Source: Ardenticatenales bacterium (GTDB lineage Bacteria; Chloroflexota; Anaerolineae; Promineifilales; UBA4811). From it: a DNA stretch of 5,673 nt. Location: NCBI GenBank assembly GCA_013139935.1, contig WSZX01000270.1, forward strand, positions 1 through 5,673. Reading direction: 5' to 3'. This document shows, in pieces, positions 5,668 through 5,673 of this stretch (positions within the stretch are counted from its first letter, which is position 1; each line of letters opens with the position of its first letter). Under the pieces are notes generated by a model. It did no database searches. It was not told the DNA's origin and saw nothing but the letters and a program-made list of their open reading frames with translations. The position numbers and the translations under genes were made by a program.

Positions 5668-5673
5668 ACTATC

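Overview
The window is a GC-rich (a little over 60% by eye) stretch of bacterial chromosome with five protein-coding genes and no RNA genes, mobile elements or CRISPR arrays that I can see. The gene set is ordinary central metabolism plus one cell-envelope lipoprotein. The lipoprotein has a Thr/Pro/Ala-rich linker and an SH3b domain, a style common in Chloroflexota. The PPi-type phosphofructokinase and the succinyl-CoA ligase would fit that phylum too. Chloroflexota is an inference from style, held at about 50-60%; no rRNA or marker gene is present to settle it.

Layout. Positions 1-917 (minus) hold sucC, the succinyl-CoA ligase beta subunit, cut at its 3' end by the window edge. Positions 918-1338 form a divergent intergenic region. 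It carries an extended -10 promoter for sucC with a GC-rich hairpin in its leader, an unassigned GC/G-rich stretch, and a strong sigma70-type promoter facing right. Positions 1339-2490 (plus) hold a two-domain sugar-1-phosphate nucleotidyltransferase with a C-terminal left-handed beta-helix, related to archaeal GlmU-like enzymes but with changes at several signature residues. Directly after its stop, a second near-consensus promoter drives 2551-3126 (plus), an SH3b lipoprotein. After a short convergent gap with a strong hairpin, two genes run leftward: 3254-4303 (minus), an Old Yellow Enzyme of the YqjM/NamA class, and 4378-5667 (minus), a PPi-type 6-phosphofructokinase. They are 74 bases apart and probably co-transcribed, with phosphofructokinase first.

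How the parts relate. Phosphofructokinase (glycolysis) and succinyl-CoA ligase (TCA cycle) are housekeeping functions. The nucleotidyltransferase would supply an activated sugar for envelope polysaccharide, and the lipoprotein is predicted to be exported and lipid-anchored, so those two rightward genes may both serve the cell surface. Each has its own promoter, so they are neighbours rather than a strict operon. I found no sign of a wholly new system. The most unusual points are the changed active-site residues of the nucleotidyltransferase, the terminator-like hairpin in the sucC leader, and the structured, G-tract-bearing intergenic stretch between the divergent promoters.
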